Made by a program: the position numbers and the translations under genes. This document shows, piece after piece, positions 1 through 8,109 of a DNA stretch of 64,000 bases; within the stretch, counting starts at the first letter, position 1; every line of letters starts with the position of its first letter. The stretch is taken from NCBI RefSeq assembly GCF_000023865.1, contig NC_013159.1, forward strand, positions 2,320,001 to 2,384,000, written 5' to 3'. The DNA comes from Saccharomonospora viridis DSM 43017 (GTDB lineage Bacteria > Actinomycetota > Actinomycetes > Mycobacteriales > Pseudonocardiaceae). The notes under the pieces are model-generated. The model worked only from the letters and a program-made list of their open reading frames with translations. It had not been told where the DNA came from and ran no database searches.

Positions 1-87
1 GTCACTGTTTGGTCACTGTTCGAAAGCGCGGCACCCGGTCCTCCCTGACCGGCCCAGACCACCGGACAGCTCATCGGCTACGCCCGC

Positions 88-744
88 ATGTCCACCCGCG
101 ACCAGAACCTCGACCGCCAGATCGCCGCCCTGACCGAGGTGGGCTGTGCGCGCGTGTTCGCCGACAAGCTCTCCGGCAAGAACGCCGACCGCCCCGAGCT
201 GCAAGCGTGCCTGGACTACTGCCGCCCCGGCGACACCCTGACCGTGCACGAACTGTCCCGCCTCGGCCGCAGCCTGCAAGATTTGATCGCCATCGTCGGC
301 GACCTCCGCCGCCACGGCATCGGATTCCGCTCCCTGCACGAAGCCATCGACACCACCACCCCCGCCGGCCGCCTGGTCTTCCACGTCTTCGCCGCCCTGG
401 CCGAGTTCATGCGCGAACTCATCGTCGAAGGCACCCACGAAGGACTCGCCGCCGCCCGCGCCCGCGGCCAACGCCTCGGCCGACCACCCGCCTTGACACC
501 CGAGCAGATCCGCCAAGCCCGCGTTCTGTTGACCCGGCCCGACGAATCGGTGACCTCGATCGCGAAACTGCTCGGTGTCTCCCGCGGCACCCTCTACAAA
601 CACATCCCCGAACTCAGCCCCGCCGGCGGAGGCCGTGCCGCGCTCATCGCCGCGGTTCAAGCCGAAGCGCTAGCCGCCTACGACCAGCAGCAGGTTCCCG
701 GCCAGAGCAGCATCCCCATTGTGTCTGAAGGACGCGCGTGGTGA
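88..744 (+). CDS. Serine recombinase (resolvase/invertase family) lacking a normal start
   Basis: Site-specific DNA recombinase of the small serine resolvase/invertase family, which cuts and rejoins DNA through a phosphoserine link. The GYARMSTRDQ motif is present, but the first possible start, ATG 88, lies inside it, so the catalytic Ser is residue 2. The preceding residues TTGQLIGYAR read in frame from about position 58 with no ATG, GTG or TTG, and a TGA at 46-48 closes the frame. The ELSRLGRS segment carrying active-site Arg follows at about residues 54-61. A C-terminal helix-turn-helix (SVTSIAKLLGVSRGTLYKHI) lies near residue 160. Either the start codon was lost at the left junction, making it probably inactive, or a non-standard start is used. 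It marks the edge of a mobile or accessory region. Confidence 0.85.
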   Translation: MSTRDQNLDRQIAALTEVGCARVFADKLSGKNADRPELQACLDYCRPGDTLTVHELSRLGRSLQDLIAIVGDLRRHGIGFRSLHEAIDTTTPAGRLVFHVFAALAEFMRELIVEGTHEGLAAARARGQRLGRPPALTPEQIRQARVLLTRPDESVTSIAKLLGVSRGTLYKHIPELSPAGGGRAALIAAVQAEALAAYDQQQVPGQSSIPIVSEGRAW

Positions 745-754
745 CGCGGAGACG

Positions 755-792
755 CCGGGAACAGCCGCTTCCTTTGGCGACCTGGTTCCCGG
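755..792. terminator. Possible bidirectional terminator between convergent genes
   Basis: Inverted repeat CCGGGAAC (755-762) and GTTCCCGG (785-792) with a 22-base loop, placed between the 3' ends of the plus-strand recombinase and the minus-strand membrane gene. There is no clear T-tract, so the role rests on position and symmetry only. Confidence 0.35.
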
Positions 793-845
793 GATGAGAG
801 GTGGGCCACCGCCACCCGAGCCGCCGAACTGCGGGTCGGCTCCCG

Positions 846-1514
846 CTACTGCCTGAGACGTTGCGCGAAGGAGGTCGAGCCTCGGGTGCGGGCGTGCACG
901 GTCACGGCGAGCAATGTCAACACGAGGGCCGCGATGAGGGGATAGTGCGGCCAGGTGTCGGGCAGCGGGAAGCGCAGGCCGCTGGTGGGGGTGTAGTGGC
1001 GGCTGGCGGATTCGAGGCTGTTGAGCACGGCGGTGCCGAGCCAGACGAGCAGCCCTGTTGCGCCGGCGAGGAGGGGGCCAGCCAGGGGTGAAAGGGCGAA
1101 CACGAGGGCGGCGATGAACGTGACGTTGAGTGCGGAGACGGCGAGGAGTTCTCCCACGGTCGTGATGCCGTACTGCTCCGCCGAAGGATGCAACTCCAGC
1201 GTGAGGGTGGAGATCGCGGCCACGAGGGGAGCCGAGGATATCCCGACGAAGGCTGCGGTCGCGGCGGGGGCGGCGGTGCGGCACCCGCCCGCAGTGCGTT
1301 CCCATTCCCAGAACCGTGGCCGCAATGCCGTCGCGGCGAGGATGGCGCAGACGATGCCGCAGGCGTCGGCCATCGGCAGCAACACAGGAGGCTCGTTCGG
1401 GTTGAGGTCGATGTCGATCACCCGGCCGGACAGCACCATGCCGAGCGTGGAGAAGACGACAACGCCAGCGAGGACGAGGTGGGTGCGCCGGTAGCGCAGC
1501 AGAATTCCGATCAT
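846..1514 (-). CDS. Hydrophobic membrane protein, probable ABC-transporter membrane subunit
   Basis: A 222-residue protein with about six hydrophobic segments (the first near residues 11-30) and a basic C-terminus (HARTRGSTSFAQRLRQ). I do not recognise a named family. It is the last gene of a minus-strand operon with an ATPase and a larger permease, and its ATG overlaps the upstream stop (ATGA, 1511-1514), implying translational coupling. The most economical reading is a second membrane subunit of the same ABC exporter, or an immunity-type membrane protein for the peptide encoded at the head of the operon. Confidence 0.75.
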   Translation of the reverse strand: MIGILLRYRRTHLVLAGVVVFSTLGMVLSGRVIDIDLNPNEPPVLLPMADACGIVCAILAATALRPRFWEWERTAGGCRTAAPAATAAFVGISSAPLVAAISTLTLELHPSAEQYGITTVGELLAVSALNVTFIAALVFALSPLAGPLLAGATGLLVWLGTAVLNSLESASRHYTPTSGLRFPLPDTWPHYPLIAALVLTLLAVTVHARTRGSTSFAQRLRQ

Positions 1515-2800
1515 GAGGGCAGCTCAACGGTGTCGAGGGAGCAGGTACGGATGGCATCGAAGTGTGCGGTCATCCACTCCCGCATTGTGTCAGTGTCGAG
1601 GCCACGGAAGGAGTTGGCATCATCGACGGCGTGGCCGCCGTGCATCAGCCACGAAGCCAAATCCCTTGCCCGGTCGTAGGGGTGATCACCACCGCTTTCA
1701 GCGCCTCCGTGGGGGTAGCGCTCGACGCAGCCATATATCCCAGCGAGCTTGTCGGCCACAAAGGATGCTTCACTCGCAGGCGGGATATTGGGGGCCAAGA
1801 CAGCGACGTGCGTGGTCTCCGGCACCGTCAGCGGGTCGGCGAACAACAGTGCGCGGTCATAGACGCGCTTCACCTGCTCCTGTGGGCCTCGCGCGGTGAA
1901 CACGGGGTCGAGCGCGGCGATCAGGTCGTCGAGCTGGCTGGCATGACCTTGGTGGACGCAGTACTCGATGCCGTGGCGTTCGGCGCACTGCCGAGGCGGG
2001 TCAGGTGGAATCCGGAACAGATCCGGGGTTGTACTGATACCCAGGACCGCCAGGACGGCGGGCACGGCTGTGAACGTCGCCGCAGTGGCGAGTCCCGCGC
2101 GGGGGCGTGGTACGCGGTGGGTCAGCACTTGCGCCGCGATCAGCCCCGCCGCGATGGTCACCAGCAGGAAGAACGCGCAGCGGAACACCACCATCACCGG
2201 GTTTTCCACCTGCCCCAGCTCGGGGTCGACGTGCAGCACCGGCAGCACCGCGGCGTAGGTGTCATCTCCGCTGCCCGCCACGGCGAAGGCGAAGAACAAC
2301 AGGAACGGCACCGGCGCGATCAGGGCGGTGCGGGCCAGCACACCGAGCAGGTAGCCGACCGTGACAGCGGCCGTGAGACCGAGCAGCCCGCTGACCATCA
2401 CCGGAAGGTCCGGACCACCGAACTCGGCATCGACCACAGTGACGGCCACCAGCGGGGCAAGCCCGAGCAGGTAGCCGCCCAACAGCGTCGTCCCCAACTG
2501 CGCCAGGTGCTGCCGAACCACCGGCACCCCCACCCGGCGTCCCATCGGGAGGGCGAAGATCCGGCTCGGCGCGGTCAGCCGTCCCGCGACCACCGCCGCC
2601 CACGCGGCACACACCGGTGCGGCGAGTGCCGTCTGCTGGTGGAACTGGGCGCTGGTGTACTGCCACTCCTGATACGGCCAGCTCAACGATTCCCACGTAC
2701 TCGCCAGCGCGATGACGAACACGGCCACTGCGGGCAGGGGGAGGTACCACCACGGCAGCGGCCAACTCAGCCTGCGCAGCCACTCAGTCACGCGCATCAC
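1511..2800 (-). CDS. ABC-2-like permease with a C-terminal extracytoplasmic domain
   Basis: Membrane protein of 429 residues. The N-terminal half has about six hydrophobic stretches (roughly residues 14-32, 55-75, 95-125, 130-180, 205-230, 235-255). The last 165 residues are soluble and would lie outside the membrane; they begin with a paired-cysteine motif (CAERHGIEYCVHQ) and contain two more Cys. Similar arrangements occur in actinobacterial ABC-2-type permeases encoded next to an ATPase. The start could be GTG 2800 or the adjacent ATG 2797; both overlap the end of the ATPase gene. It probably forms the transmembrane channel with the neighbouring 222-residue protein. Confidence 0.8.
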   Translation of the reverse strand: MMRVTEWLRRLSWPLPWWYLPLPAVAVFVIALASTWESLSWPYQEWQYTSAQFHQQTALAAPVCAAWAAVVAGRLTAPSRIFALPMGRRVGVPVVRQHLAQLGTTLLGGYLLGLAPLVAVTVVDAEFGGPDLPVMVSGLLGLTAAVTVGYLLGVLARTALIAPVPFLLFFAFAVAGSGDDTYAAVLPVLHVDPELGQVENPVMVVFRCAFFLLVTIAAGLIAAQVLTHRVPRPRAGLATAATFTAVPAVLAVLGISTTPDLFRIPPDPPRQCAERHGIEYCVHQGHASQLDDLIAALDPVFTARGPQEQVKRVYDRALLFADPLTVPETTHVAVLAPNIPPASEASFVADKLAGIYGCVERYPHGGAESGGDHPYDRARDLASWLMHGGHAVDDANSFRGLDTDTMREWMTAHFDAIRTCSLDTVELPS

Positions 2801-3518
2801 CCAGCGAGCTGATCAACGACTCGTAGGCCCGCTCGAAAGGCGACCCCAGGGTCCCGCTGGCCTCAGCGTCATCCACCAGGGCGGTGAAGCCGCCGACCGT
2901 GCCGTCGAACACCAATCGCCCCTGCGCCAGCACCGCCACCCGCTCACACACGTTGGCGATGTCTTCGATCAGATGCGTGGAGAGCACCACCGTGTACCGA
3001 GTGCCGAGCGCGCTGATGATCTCCCTGGCACGCAACCGCTGCCCCGGGTCCAGGCCCGAGGTGGGCTCGTCCAACACCACCAGCTGTGGCCGGTGGGCCA
3101 GCGCGGCCGCGATGCCCAGACGCTGCCGCTGCCCACCCGACAATGACCGAACCCGATCACCTGCGCGTTCGGCGAGTTCCACCTCGGCCAAAGCCCGCGC
3201 CGCCGCCGCACGGCACTCACTCCGCGCGACACCATTGACCCACGCCGCGTAGGACACAGTGTCCACCACACGCATCTCTCCCGCCGTCGAGAACCGCTGC
3301 GGCACGAACCCGACAGCCGGGCGGCGATCACCACCGTCGATGGTGATCGACCCCGAAGACGGTCTGGTCAACCCGACCAGCAGATTCAACAACGTCGTCT
3401 TGCCCGCCCCGTTCGGGCCGAGTAACCCCGTTACCCCCGGAAGGACCTCCCACGTCACATCGGACAACGCCGGACGGCGCCCGTACCGGAAACTCACCTT
3501 CTCCAACGCAATACGCAC
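2784..3518 (-). CDS. ABC transporter ATP-binding protein
   Basis: ATPase subunit of an ABC transporter, powering the two membrane proteins downstream. Visible motifs: Walker A GPNGAGKT (about residue 35), Q-loop FVPQ, signature LSGGQRQRLG, Walker B LVVLDEPTSGLD and H-loop STHLIED, with no degeneration. I start it at GTG 3518 because GGGGAG lies eight bases upstream and the protein then begins directly with the first beta strand (VRIALEKVSF); an in-frame upstream start at 3581 would run through the hairpin at 3551-3586. The 3' end overlaps the permease gene. The closest general class is the drug/bacteriocin-type exporter. Confidence 0.93.
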   Translation of the reverse strand: MRIALEKVSFRYGRRPALSDVTWEVLPGVTGLLGPNGAGKTTLLNLLVGLTRPSSGSITIDGGDRRPAVGFVPQRFSTAGEMRVVDTVSYAAWVNGVARSECRAAAARALAEVELAERAGDRVRSLSGGQRQRLGIAAALAHRPQLVVLDEPTSGLDPGQRLRAREIISALGTRYTVVLSTHLIEDIANVCERVAVLAQGRLVFDGTVGGFTALVDDAEASGTLGSPFERAYESLISSLGDARD

Positions 3519-3550
3519 CCGACGCGCTCCCCGAACCGAAAACTGTTGGC

Positions 3551-3586
3551 GTTCTGTGTCCGACCGAAATTGGCCGGACACAGAAC
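3551..3586 (-). terminator. Hairpin between peptide gene and ABC ATPase, possible attenuator
   Basis: Perfect 12-base inverted repeat, GTTCTGTGTCCG (3551-3562) and CGGACACAGAAC (3575-3586), with a 12-base loop. In the minus-strand transcript it follows the peptide stop codon by 14 bases and is followed by GCCAACAGTTTT. It precedes the ATPase start. The placement suits a leaky terminator giving more peptide mRNA than transporter mRNA; a protein-binding operator is the alternative. Confidence 0.6.
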
Positions 3587-3600
3587 TTACCGCAACAAGA

Positions 3601-3990
3601 TTAACAGTGAGACGCGCGGCCCGACTCCGCGCTGTTCCCCGTGGTGCTGATCACCCAACTGTAAAAGTTCCCGCGTCCGGTGGCGCCGCAACCGGAGCTC
3701 GCATAGACAGTTCCATTGGAAATGGTTCTTGAAGTCTGAGCGTGAATCGGGTCAGGCGTAAATGAAACGTCCTCTGCAAGCCGGACGGTGATCGTGGCAG
3801 AGTTGGAGCAACCACTTCGTCCACCCGATGCCGTCAGAACACCGCTATTGTGCGTAACATTGTACTTAGTGAGGATGCATGCTGCCGCCTCGACCTCCGT
3901 CGTGGTGGTTGCCCAACCCGGCGAGGCAAACCCTACCGCACCAGCAGCGACTGCACCTCCGACCATCAATGCAGAAACCGTTTTTCGCAT
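3601..3990 (-). CDS. Small secreted peptide with four cysteines, candidate substrate of the ABC system
   Basis: A 129-residue precursor. From ATG 3990 it shows a classical Sec signal: MRK, a hydrophobic core to about residue 22, and a cleavage site after SPGWA (near residue 27). The mature part of about 100 residues is rich in Ser, Thr and Gly and contains four Cys (in AAACIL, GRSGCSN, SSGCGAT and the C-terminal SHC), enough for two disulfides. GAGGAG lies close upstream of ATG 3990; an in-frame GTG at 4026 would add twelve residues. It is the first gene of the operon and its upstream DNA is visibly poorer in GC. I do not recognise the family: a bacteriocin-like or signalling peptide is possible but unproven. 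Confidence 0.75.
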   Translation of the reverse strand: MRKTVSALMVGGAVAAGAVGFASPGWATTTTEVEAAACILTKYNVTHNSGVLTASGGRSGCSNSATITVRLAEDVSFTPDPIHAQTSRTISNGTVYASSGCGATGRGNFYSWVISTTGNSAESGRASHC

Positions 3991-4712
3991 TACTCCTCTT
4001 TTCCACGTAGAACGAGAGATCCACACCTCCAGAAAAAATTAATCCGGATTAGATACCCCGTAGAACTCGCATTAGGCAACGTAATCTACGAGAACTTCGA
4101 GCTGCAGCCAACGGCGACATAATGACTGTTGCCTTTGACACATCGAAGCGCCAACAAGCGGCAGTAAAGGAGCATTACTCCCATCGGAGTAGCGTTGTCG
4201 AATAGTATTCCCCTCAGCATTCTGGCCTACTACAGCAAAGATCACAGTAAGGGTGAACGTGCATCATGTTGATCACAACTCACTACGTTCACTCTTACGG
4301 AGCAGTGACTTGTGGACAGGACCGGGTTTGGCACCAAATCAAAACCCCCACCCGCTGCACTTATCGATGCGCCGCACAGTGGGCTAACCAGCCAGCCCAT
4401 CCGCAGATGGCACGACAGAGCCTCGAGTCCACGGAGACAATAGGGGTTCCGCTCTGGACTCGAGGCTCTGTTGTATGTCTCACCGCCGTCCACGCCGTTC
4501 CACAGGCCCAGCGTCGAGACTAGGTGAGTTATGGGCCACATCAAGTCGACCACCACTCAGCACTACCTCACCGACGCCGCACGCTCACCAAGTCCGATGT
4601 CTACGCCGTGAGTGCGTCCCTGGATCCCGAAACGGCCAAGGTGGGGCATCGAATCACGGCAGCGGTCTGGGACATGCGGAGGACCGTATCGTTGACGATA
4701 CGCACCTGCGGG
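3991..4712. other. Non-coding, AT-richer leader and junction region
   Basis: No convincing gene. It holds the leader of the peptide gene, a perfect palindrome TAATCCGGATTA at 4040-4051 suitable for an operator, the long hairpin at 4415-4471, a short plus-strand scrap at 4531-4590 reading MGHIKSTTTQHYLTDA, which faintly recalls the end of tyrosine integrases, and an inverted repeat CGTATCGT-TG-ACGATACG at 4685-4702. Base composition near 4020-4310 is lower in GC than the flanks. Confidence 0.5.
4415..4471. repeat. Perfect 17-bp inverted repeat with 23-base loop
   Basis: Arms ACAGAGCCTCGAGTCCA (4415-4431) and TGGACTCGAGGCTCTGT (4455-4471) are exact reverse complements. No gene ends immediately before it on either strand and no T-tract follows, so a plain terminator is not well supported. 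It may be an end or recombination site of a lost mobile element, or a structured RNA. Confidence 0.8.
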
Positions 4713-5003
4713 TCAGCGGCAGACTTGTTCGAGTTGTTCTCGCGTGATGATGGCGCCCTCTTCCCATTCGTGTTCGAACAGCTCGACCAAACCTTCGGGG
4801 GTGTCTTTTCCGTCGCCGACGGTCGGGGCGGGTGCGGTGATGTCGGCGAGGAGCCGGTGGGCGAGGGTGGCGAGGGTGGCGAGGGTGTGTGGGCCGGTGC
4901 CGCCATATCCCCGGGACAGGCCGCCGTAGTTGGACAGTGGTGCTGGGTAGAGTGTGCCGTCCTGGGTGCGGACCCAGATCTCCGGTTCCAGAATGATTTC
5001 CGC
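4713..5003 (-). pseudogene. C-terminal gene fragment cut by the IS5-family element
   Basis: An open frame enters from the IS boundary and runs about 95 codons to a TGA at 4713-4715, with no start codon of its own near the junction. The translation is protein-like: EIWVRTQDGTLYPAPLSNYG, a GYGGTGPHTLATLA stretch, and an acidic C-terminus ending EQLEQVCR. The W...GYGGTGP...LA pattern faintly resembles small actinobacterial domains such as DUF6166, which I cannot confirm. The 5' part is not found on the other side of the element, so a deletion accompanied or followed the insertion. Confidence 0.65.
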
Positions 5004-5005
5004 TA

Positions 5006-5947
5006 GGTCGTGTCCTCAAAGCCAGATGAGGAGGGTGGCCAGGTCGATCATGCCTTGGTAGGAGATGGCGGTTTTGTCGAATCTGGTGGCGATCGCGCGG
5101 TACTGCTTGAGTCGGTTGAAGCAGCGTTCGACGATGTTGCGGCGCTTGTAGGCGAGGGGGTCGAAGGCTGGTGGACGGTCGCCGGACTTGCCGCGCCGAC
5201 GTCGGTTGGCTCGCTGGTCGCGCCGTTGGGGGATGGTGGCCGAGATGTGCCGCCGGCGGAGTTCAGCGCGGATGGCCTGGGTGGAATAGCCTTTGTCGGC
5301 GATCACCCGGCTGGGCGTGGTCGCTGGGCGTCCGGGACCCGGCCGCCGGAACCGGATGCCTGCCAGGACCTGGCCGAACATGGTGCAGTCGTTGACGTTG
5401 CCACCGGTCAGCACGACCGACAGCGGCCTGCCGTGGCCGTCGCAAGCCAGATGGATTTTGGTGGTGGGGCCGCCACGGGAGCGGCCGATGGCATGATCAT
5501 CTGGTTCGGTGTGCCCGCCACACGATCCGCTCGCCCCCTGTGTGGTCGGCCAGGTTTCGGCGGGCCCCGGCAGCGTGCTGATGCGCCCGCACGATCGAGG
5601 AGTCGATAGCGACCTCGCGGTCGAGTTCGTCGATCGCCTCGGCGAACACCCGTACCTGTGCGACACCAGCGTGGTCAACGTGTCGTTACGCGACCAGCGC
5701 CAGAACCGGTTGTAGACCGTCTTCCATGGCCCGTACCGTTCGGGCAAACCCCGCCAGGCCACCCCGGTTTTGGCCTTGAACAACATCCCGTTGATGACCC
5801 GACGGTCGTCCACCCGCGGACGCCCCTTCACCCCCGACGCCGGTAACAACGGCTCGATCACCCGCCACTGGCCATCGGTCAACTCATGCCTACGCACCAC
5901 AACCCAAGATCAAAGCAGACCAACCAAGCCCCTTTGAGAACAGGCCC
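5006..5947 (-). mobile_element. IS5-family insertion sequence, 942 bp
   Basis: Ends are imperfect inverted repeats: GGTCGTGTCCTCAAAG at the left and GGGCCTGTTCTCAAAG (reverse complement) at the right, with 13 of 16 bases matching. The target dinucleotide TA is present on both sides (4004 bases past 1000: 5004-5005 and 5948-5949), as expected for this family. The element carries one transposase gene nearly filling it. It lies between the truncated gene at 4713-5003 and a pentapeptide-repeat scrap, within a decayed region. Confidence 0.88.
5016..5900 (-). pseudogene. IS5-family transposase with two compensating frameshifts
   Basis: DDE transposase of the IS5 family (DUF4096-type N-terminus LTDGQWRVIEPLLP, C-terminal DDE half with GGNVNDC, ADKGY and RRNIVERCFNRLK). 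A 294-codon frame is open throughout, but residues from about 76 to 130 are out of register. The neighbouring frame there encodes the true family sequence, including AIDSSIVRAHQHAAGAR with the first catalytic Asp. One indel near 5670 leaves that frame and another near 5510 restores the original one. As read, the protein lacks the first catalytic Asp and is most likely inactive; programmed frameshifting would have to occur twice to rescue it. Confidence 0.85.
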
Positions 5948-5951
5948 TAGT

Positions 5952-6119
5952 CACGTTGATCTTCGTCTTCCCAGCTGCACAACAGCCCAATCCCAGGCTG
6001 AGACCGACCGCGCCCGAGCCGACCTCACCGGCACCCAACTCAGCGGTGTCGATCTCATCGGCACCATCCTTTTCAACGTCAACCCCGCCGACGTTGAGGA
6101 CTTACCCGCGAGCAACTCA
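5952..6119 (+). pseudogene. Pentapeptide-repeat protein fragment
   Basis: Just beyond the right end of the IS element the plus strand reads a few pentapeptide repeats (ARADL TGTQL SGVDL IGTIL), the A(D/N)LXX pattern of right-handed beta-helix proteins. There is no start codon outside the IS and the reading turns to low-quality sequence after about 55 codons. It is probably a scrap of a larger gene. The rest up to 6407 shows nothing recognisable. Confidence 0.45.
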
Positions 6120-6407
6120 GCGCGACAGACACTCCCCCGAAACCACTCCCCCGAAAACGTGCGAGGGGGTTGCCGCAGTGGTCGAGACGAGCCGTGCCGT
6201 CGGCGACGATTGCCACCTCTACTGTCCACTTCAGCCGGCAGTGACATCAACCACGGACGGGCGCATACCTTTCCCACCAACCCGTATTCACACCGAAGCA
6301 GACCCCACAAGGACAGTCAGATTCGACGCACAGCACCGAGAGCACGAGGCGATGAGTCCTAAGAGGACTTACATCACTTCCGCCCCACCGGGCTGAGCGT
6401 CAGCACC

Positions 6408-6958
6408 TCACGAGGGGGCACGTCGACGGCGGGCACCGATCCGATCCCAGGGTTTGAACACCGCCAGGATCATCGCGATCAGCAGGCCGGTCGGGGACAC
6501 GATCGGTGGGAACAGCAGGTTCCGCGCGACATCAGCGGTGACGTGCCCGTCGGCGGTGACGCGACTTTCGGTGACGGCCTGCGAGACGGCGGGTTCGAGC
6601 GCCAACGGTACCAACGTCACGAACACCACGTTGATCGCAAGTTTGACGGCCACCCACCAGTAACGCAGCAATCCGTAGCGGGTGCCGAGCCCGAGCACCA
6701 CGCCGCTGATCAGGCACAACAGCCCGACGGTGAGCAGTGGCCAGACCGCGACCGCGCGTAACGCCTCGTAGCTGAGCACGGCGGTGTGGGGATCGGCGGT
6801 CGACAGACCGGTGAACACGAAGACGGCGATGACGACGTCGATCCCAACCAACTCCCCGCCGTCGCGATATGGAAAGTCAGCACGGCTTTACGGGTACGAC
6901 GTCCGAGATGCAGACGGATACGCGTGGCGTCCCGGGTGGTGTTCCGGTCGGCGTCCAT
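6408..6958 (-). pseudogene. Four-TM membrane protein (DUF2269-like), broken by a one-base frameshift
   Basis: From ATG 6958 (GGGAG five bases upstream) the protein begins MDADRNTTRDATRIRLHLGR and continues RKAVLTFHIATAGSWLG. At about 6842 one base is missing and the rest (IDVVIAVFVFTGLSTADPH...) continues in another frame to 6408. The combined 183-residue product would have about four membrane segments and the pattern of small DUF2269-type membrane proteins. As sequenced, translation would leave frame after about 39 residues. This could be a real mutation or a base-call error in the GGG run. Confidence 0.7.
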
Positions 6959-7311
6959 AGCAGCTCCCAAGGTCGCGGGGGACTGTTCGCTGTGCTGCCC
7001 GGGCTCGTTGATCACCCCCGCCACGCCGGGCGTCCTGTCGTGTCCCTGTCGTCAGGCACTCCCATCACGACGGCGCCCCACGTGACTTCCGAACTCGACA
7101 AGGCCCACCGGGTGGACCACCGGGCGCACCTTGCCCCGACCCCGAACGATCGAGCCACCACCCGACGGTCCCCTCCGCCACAACGTCAACATCCGCCCCC
7201 GGTCATTCGTCGTCCGCTGGCACGACCCCTACCGGGCCTCCAGGCTTGTCGGTCGACGCCGAGGCCCCGCCACGCACCGGTACGTACGCGGCCCACGATT
7301 TCCGGCCCGCC
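6959..7311. other. Gene-poor spacer
   Basis: I see no supported gene, RNA or strong hairpin here. It contains the ribosome binding site of the membrane gene to its left and otherwise low-complexity GC-rich sequence whose open frames have no protein-like composition. Confidence 0.5.
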
Positions 7312-7800
7312 CTACGCGGAGGCTTGTTGCCCGGCGCCGCGTGGCAGCACGGTCAACACCCGCTGGATGTGTTCGCGGAACTCGGTCATGAAGTTCTGGA
7401 GGAACGTGGTGGTCTCCGCATCGGAGATCTCGCCGGACTCCGCGAACACCTCCGGCCGGAAATGGATGTACGCCTCGGGAGCCGTCATCTGGCGGGCGTT
7501 GCAGAAGCTCAGCACCCCGCGAAGGCTCTGCTGCGCCACCGCGGTCCCGATCTGCCCGATCGACGCGCCGATCACGGCGGCGGGCATGTGGTCGAACGAG
7601 TTCTGCCCCCACGGCCGCGAGGCCCAGTCGATCGCGTTCTTCAACGCGCCGGGGATGGACCGGTTGTACTCGGGGGTGACGAACAGGACCGCGTCCGACG
7701 CGGCCAGGGCGTCCTTGAGCGCCCGGGCCTCCGGCGGGTAGTCGCTGTCGAAGTCCGGACTGTAGAGGGGGAGGTTGTCGATACGGCCCGCTTGGCCGCC
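7312..7800 (-). pseudogene. NAD(P)H-dependent FMN reductase lacking its N-terminus
   Basis: The readable frame carries the typical middle and end of a flavodoxin-like FMN/quinone reductase: LPLYSPDFDSDYPPE, then ASDAVLFVTPEYNRSIPGAL, KNAIDWASRP, and the C-terminal helix region with LRGVLSFCNARQM. These are the FMN-binding PEYN loop and the NAIDW helix. The first third with the phosphate-binding GSxR loop is absent: an in-frame TGA at 7801-7803 ends the frame before any ATG or GTG, and sequence upstream does not resemble the family. The first internal ATG (7644) would discard the FMN site. I call it a truncated, inactive gene. Confidence 0.75.
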
Positions 7801-8109
7801 TCACGTTGTCGACCCACTGAGGGAGGTTCCCCAACGTGGCTGGGTCAATCCCCGCAAGGTGGTTGTCCTGCTCCGTGTCCTCTGCGCTGGTCGTGGCCCC
7901 TTCGACCAGGTGGAGCCGGGATGGTCGAGGTCGCGCCACACGCAGATCAGCACGCCCGTGCCCACGACTGTTTTCGGACACATGCCCTGTGAAGACGCAC
8001 CTCACGTTGCGACTCCCGCCCTCACGGCGTCTCCTTGGCCGTGCACCCACGGAAGACGGAATCGGTGGTGTGGACCGACCCGCACAAGTCGAGCTGAAGG
8101 AGAAGGCCG

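Noticed and set aside
3601-3990. Lactococcin 972-type bacteriocin
   Set aside because: The Sec signal and ABC neighbours fit, but the Trp/Gly/Tyr-rich signature of that family is absent.
4415-4471. tRNA or riboswitch
   Set aside because: Only one long stem; no cloverleaf, T-loop or CCA end and no conserved riboswitch core.
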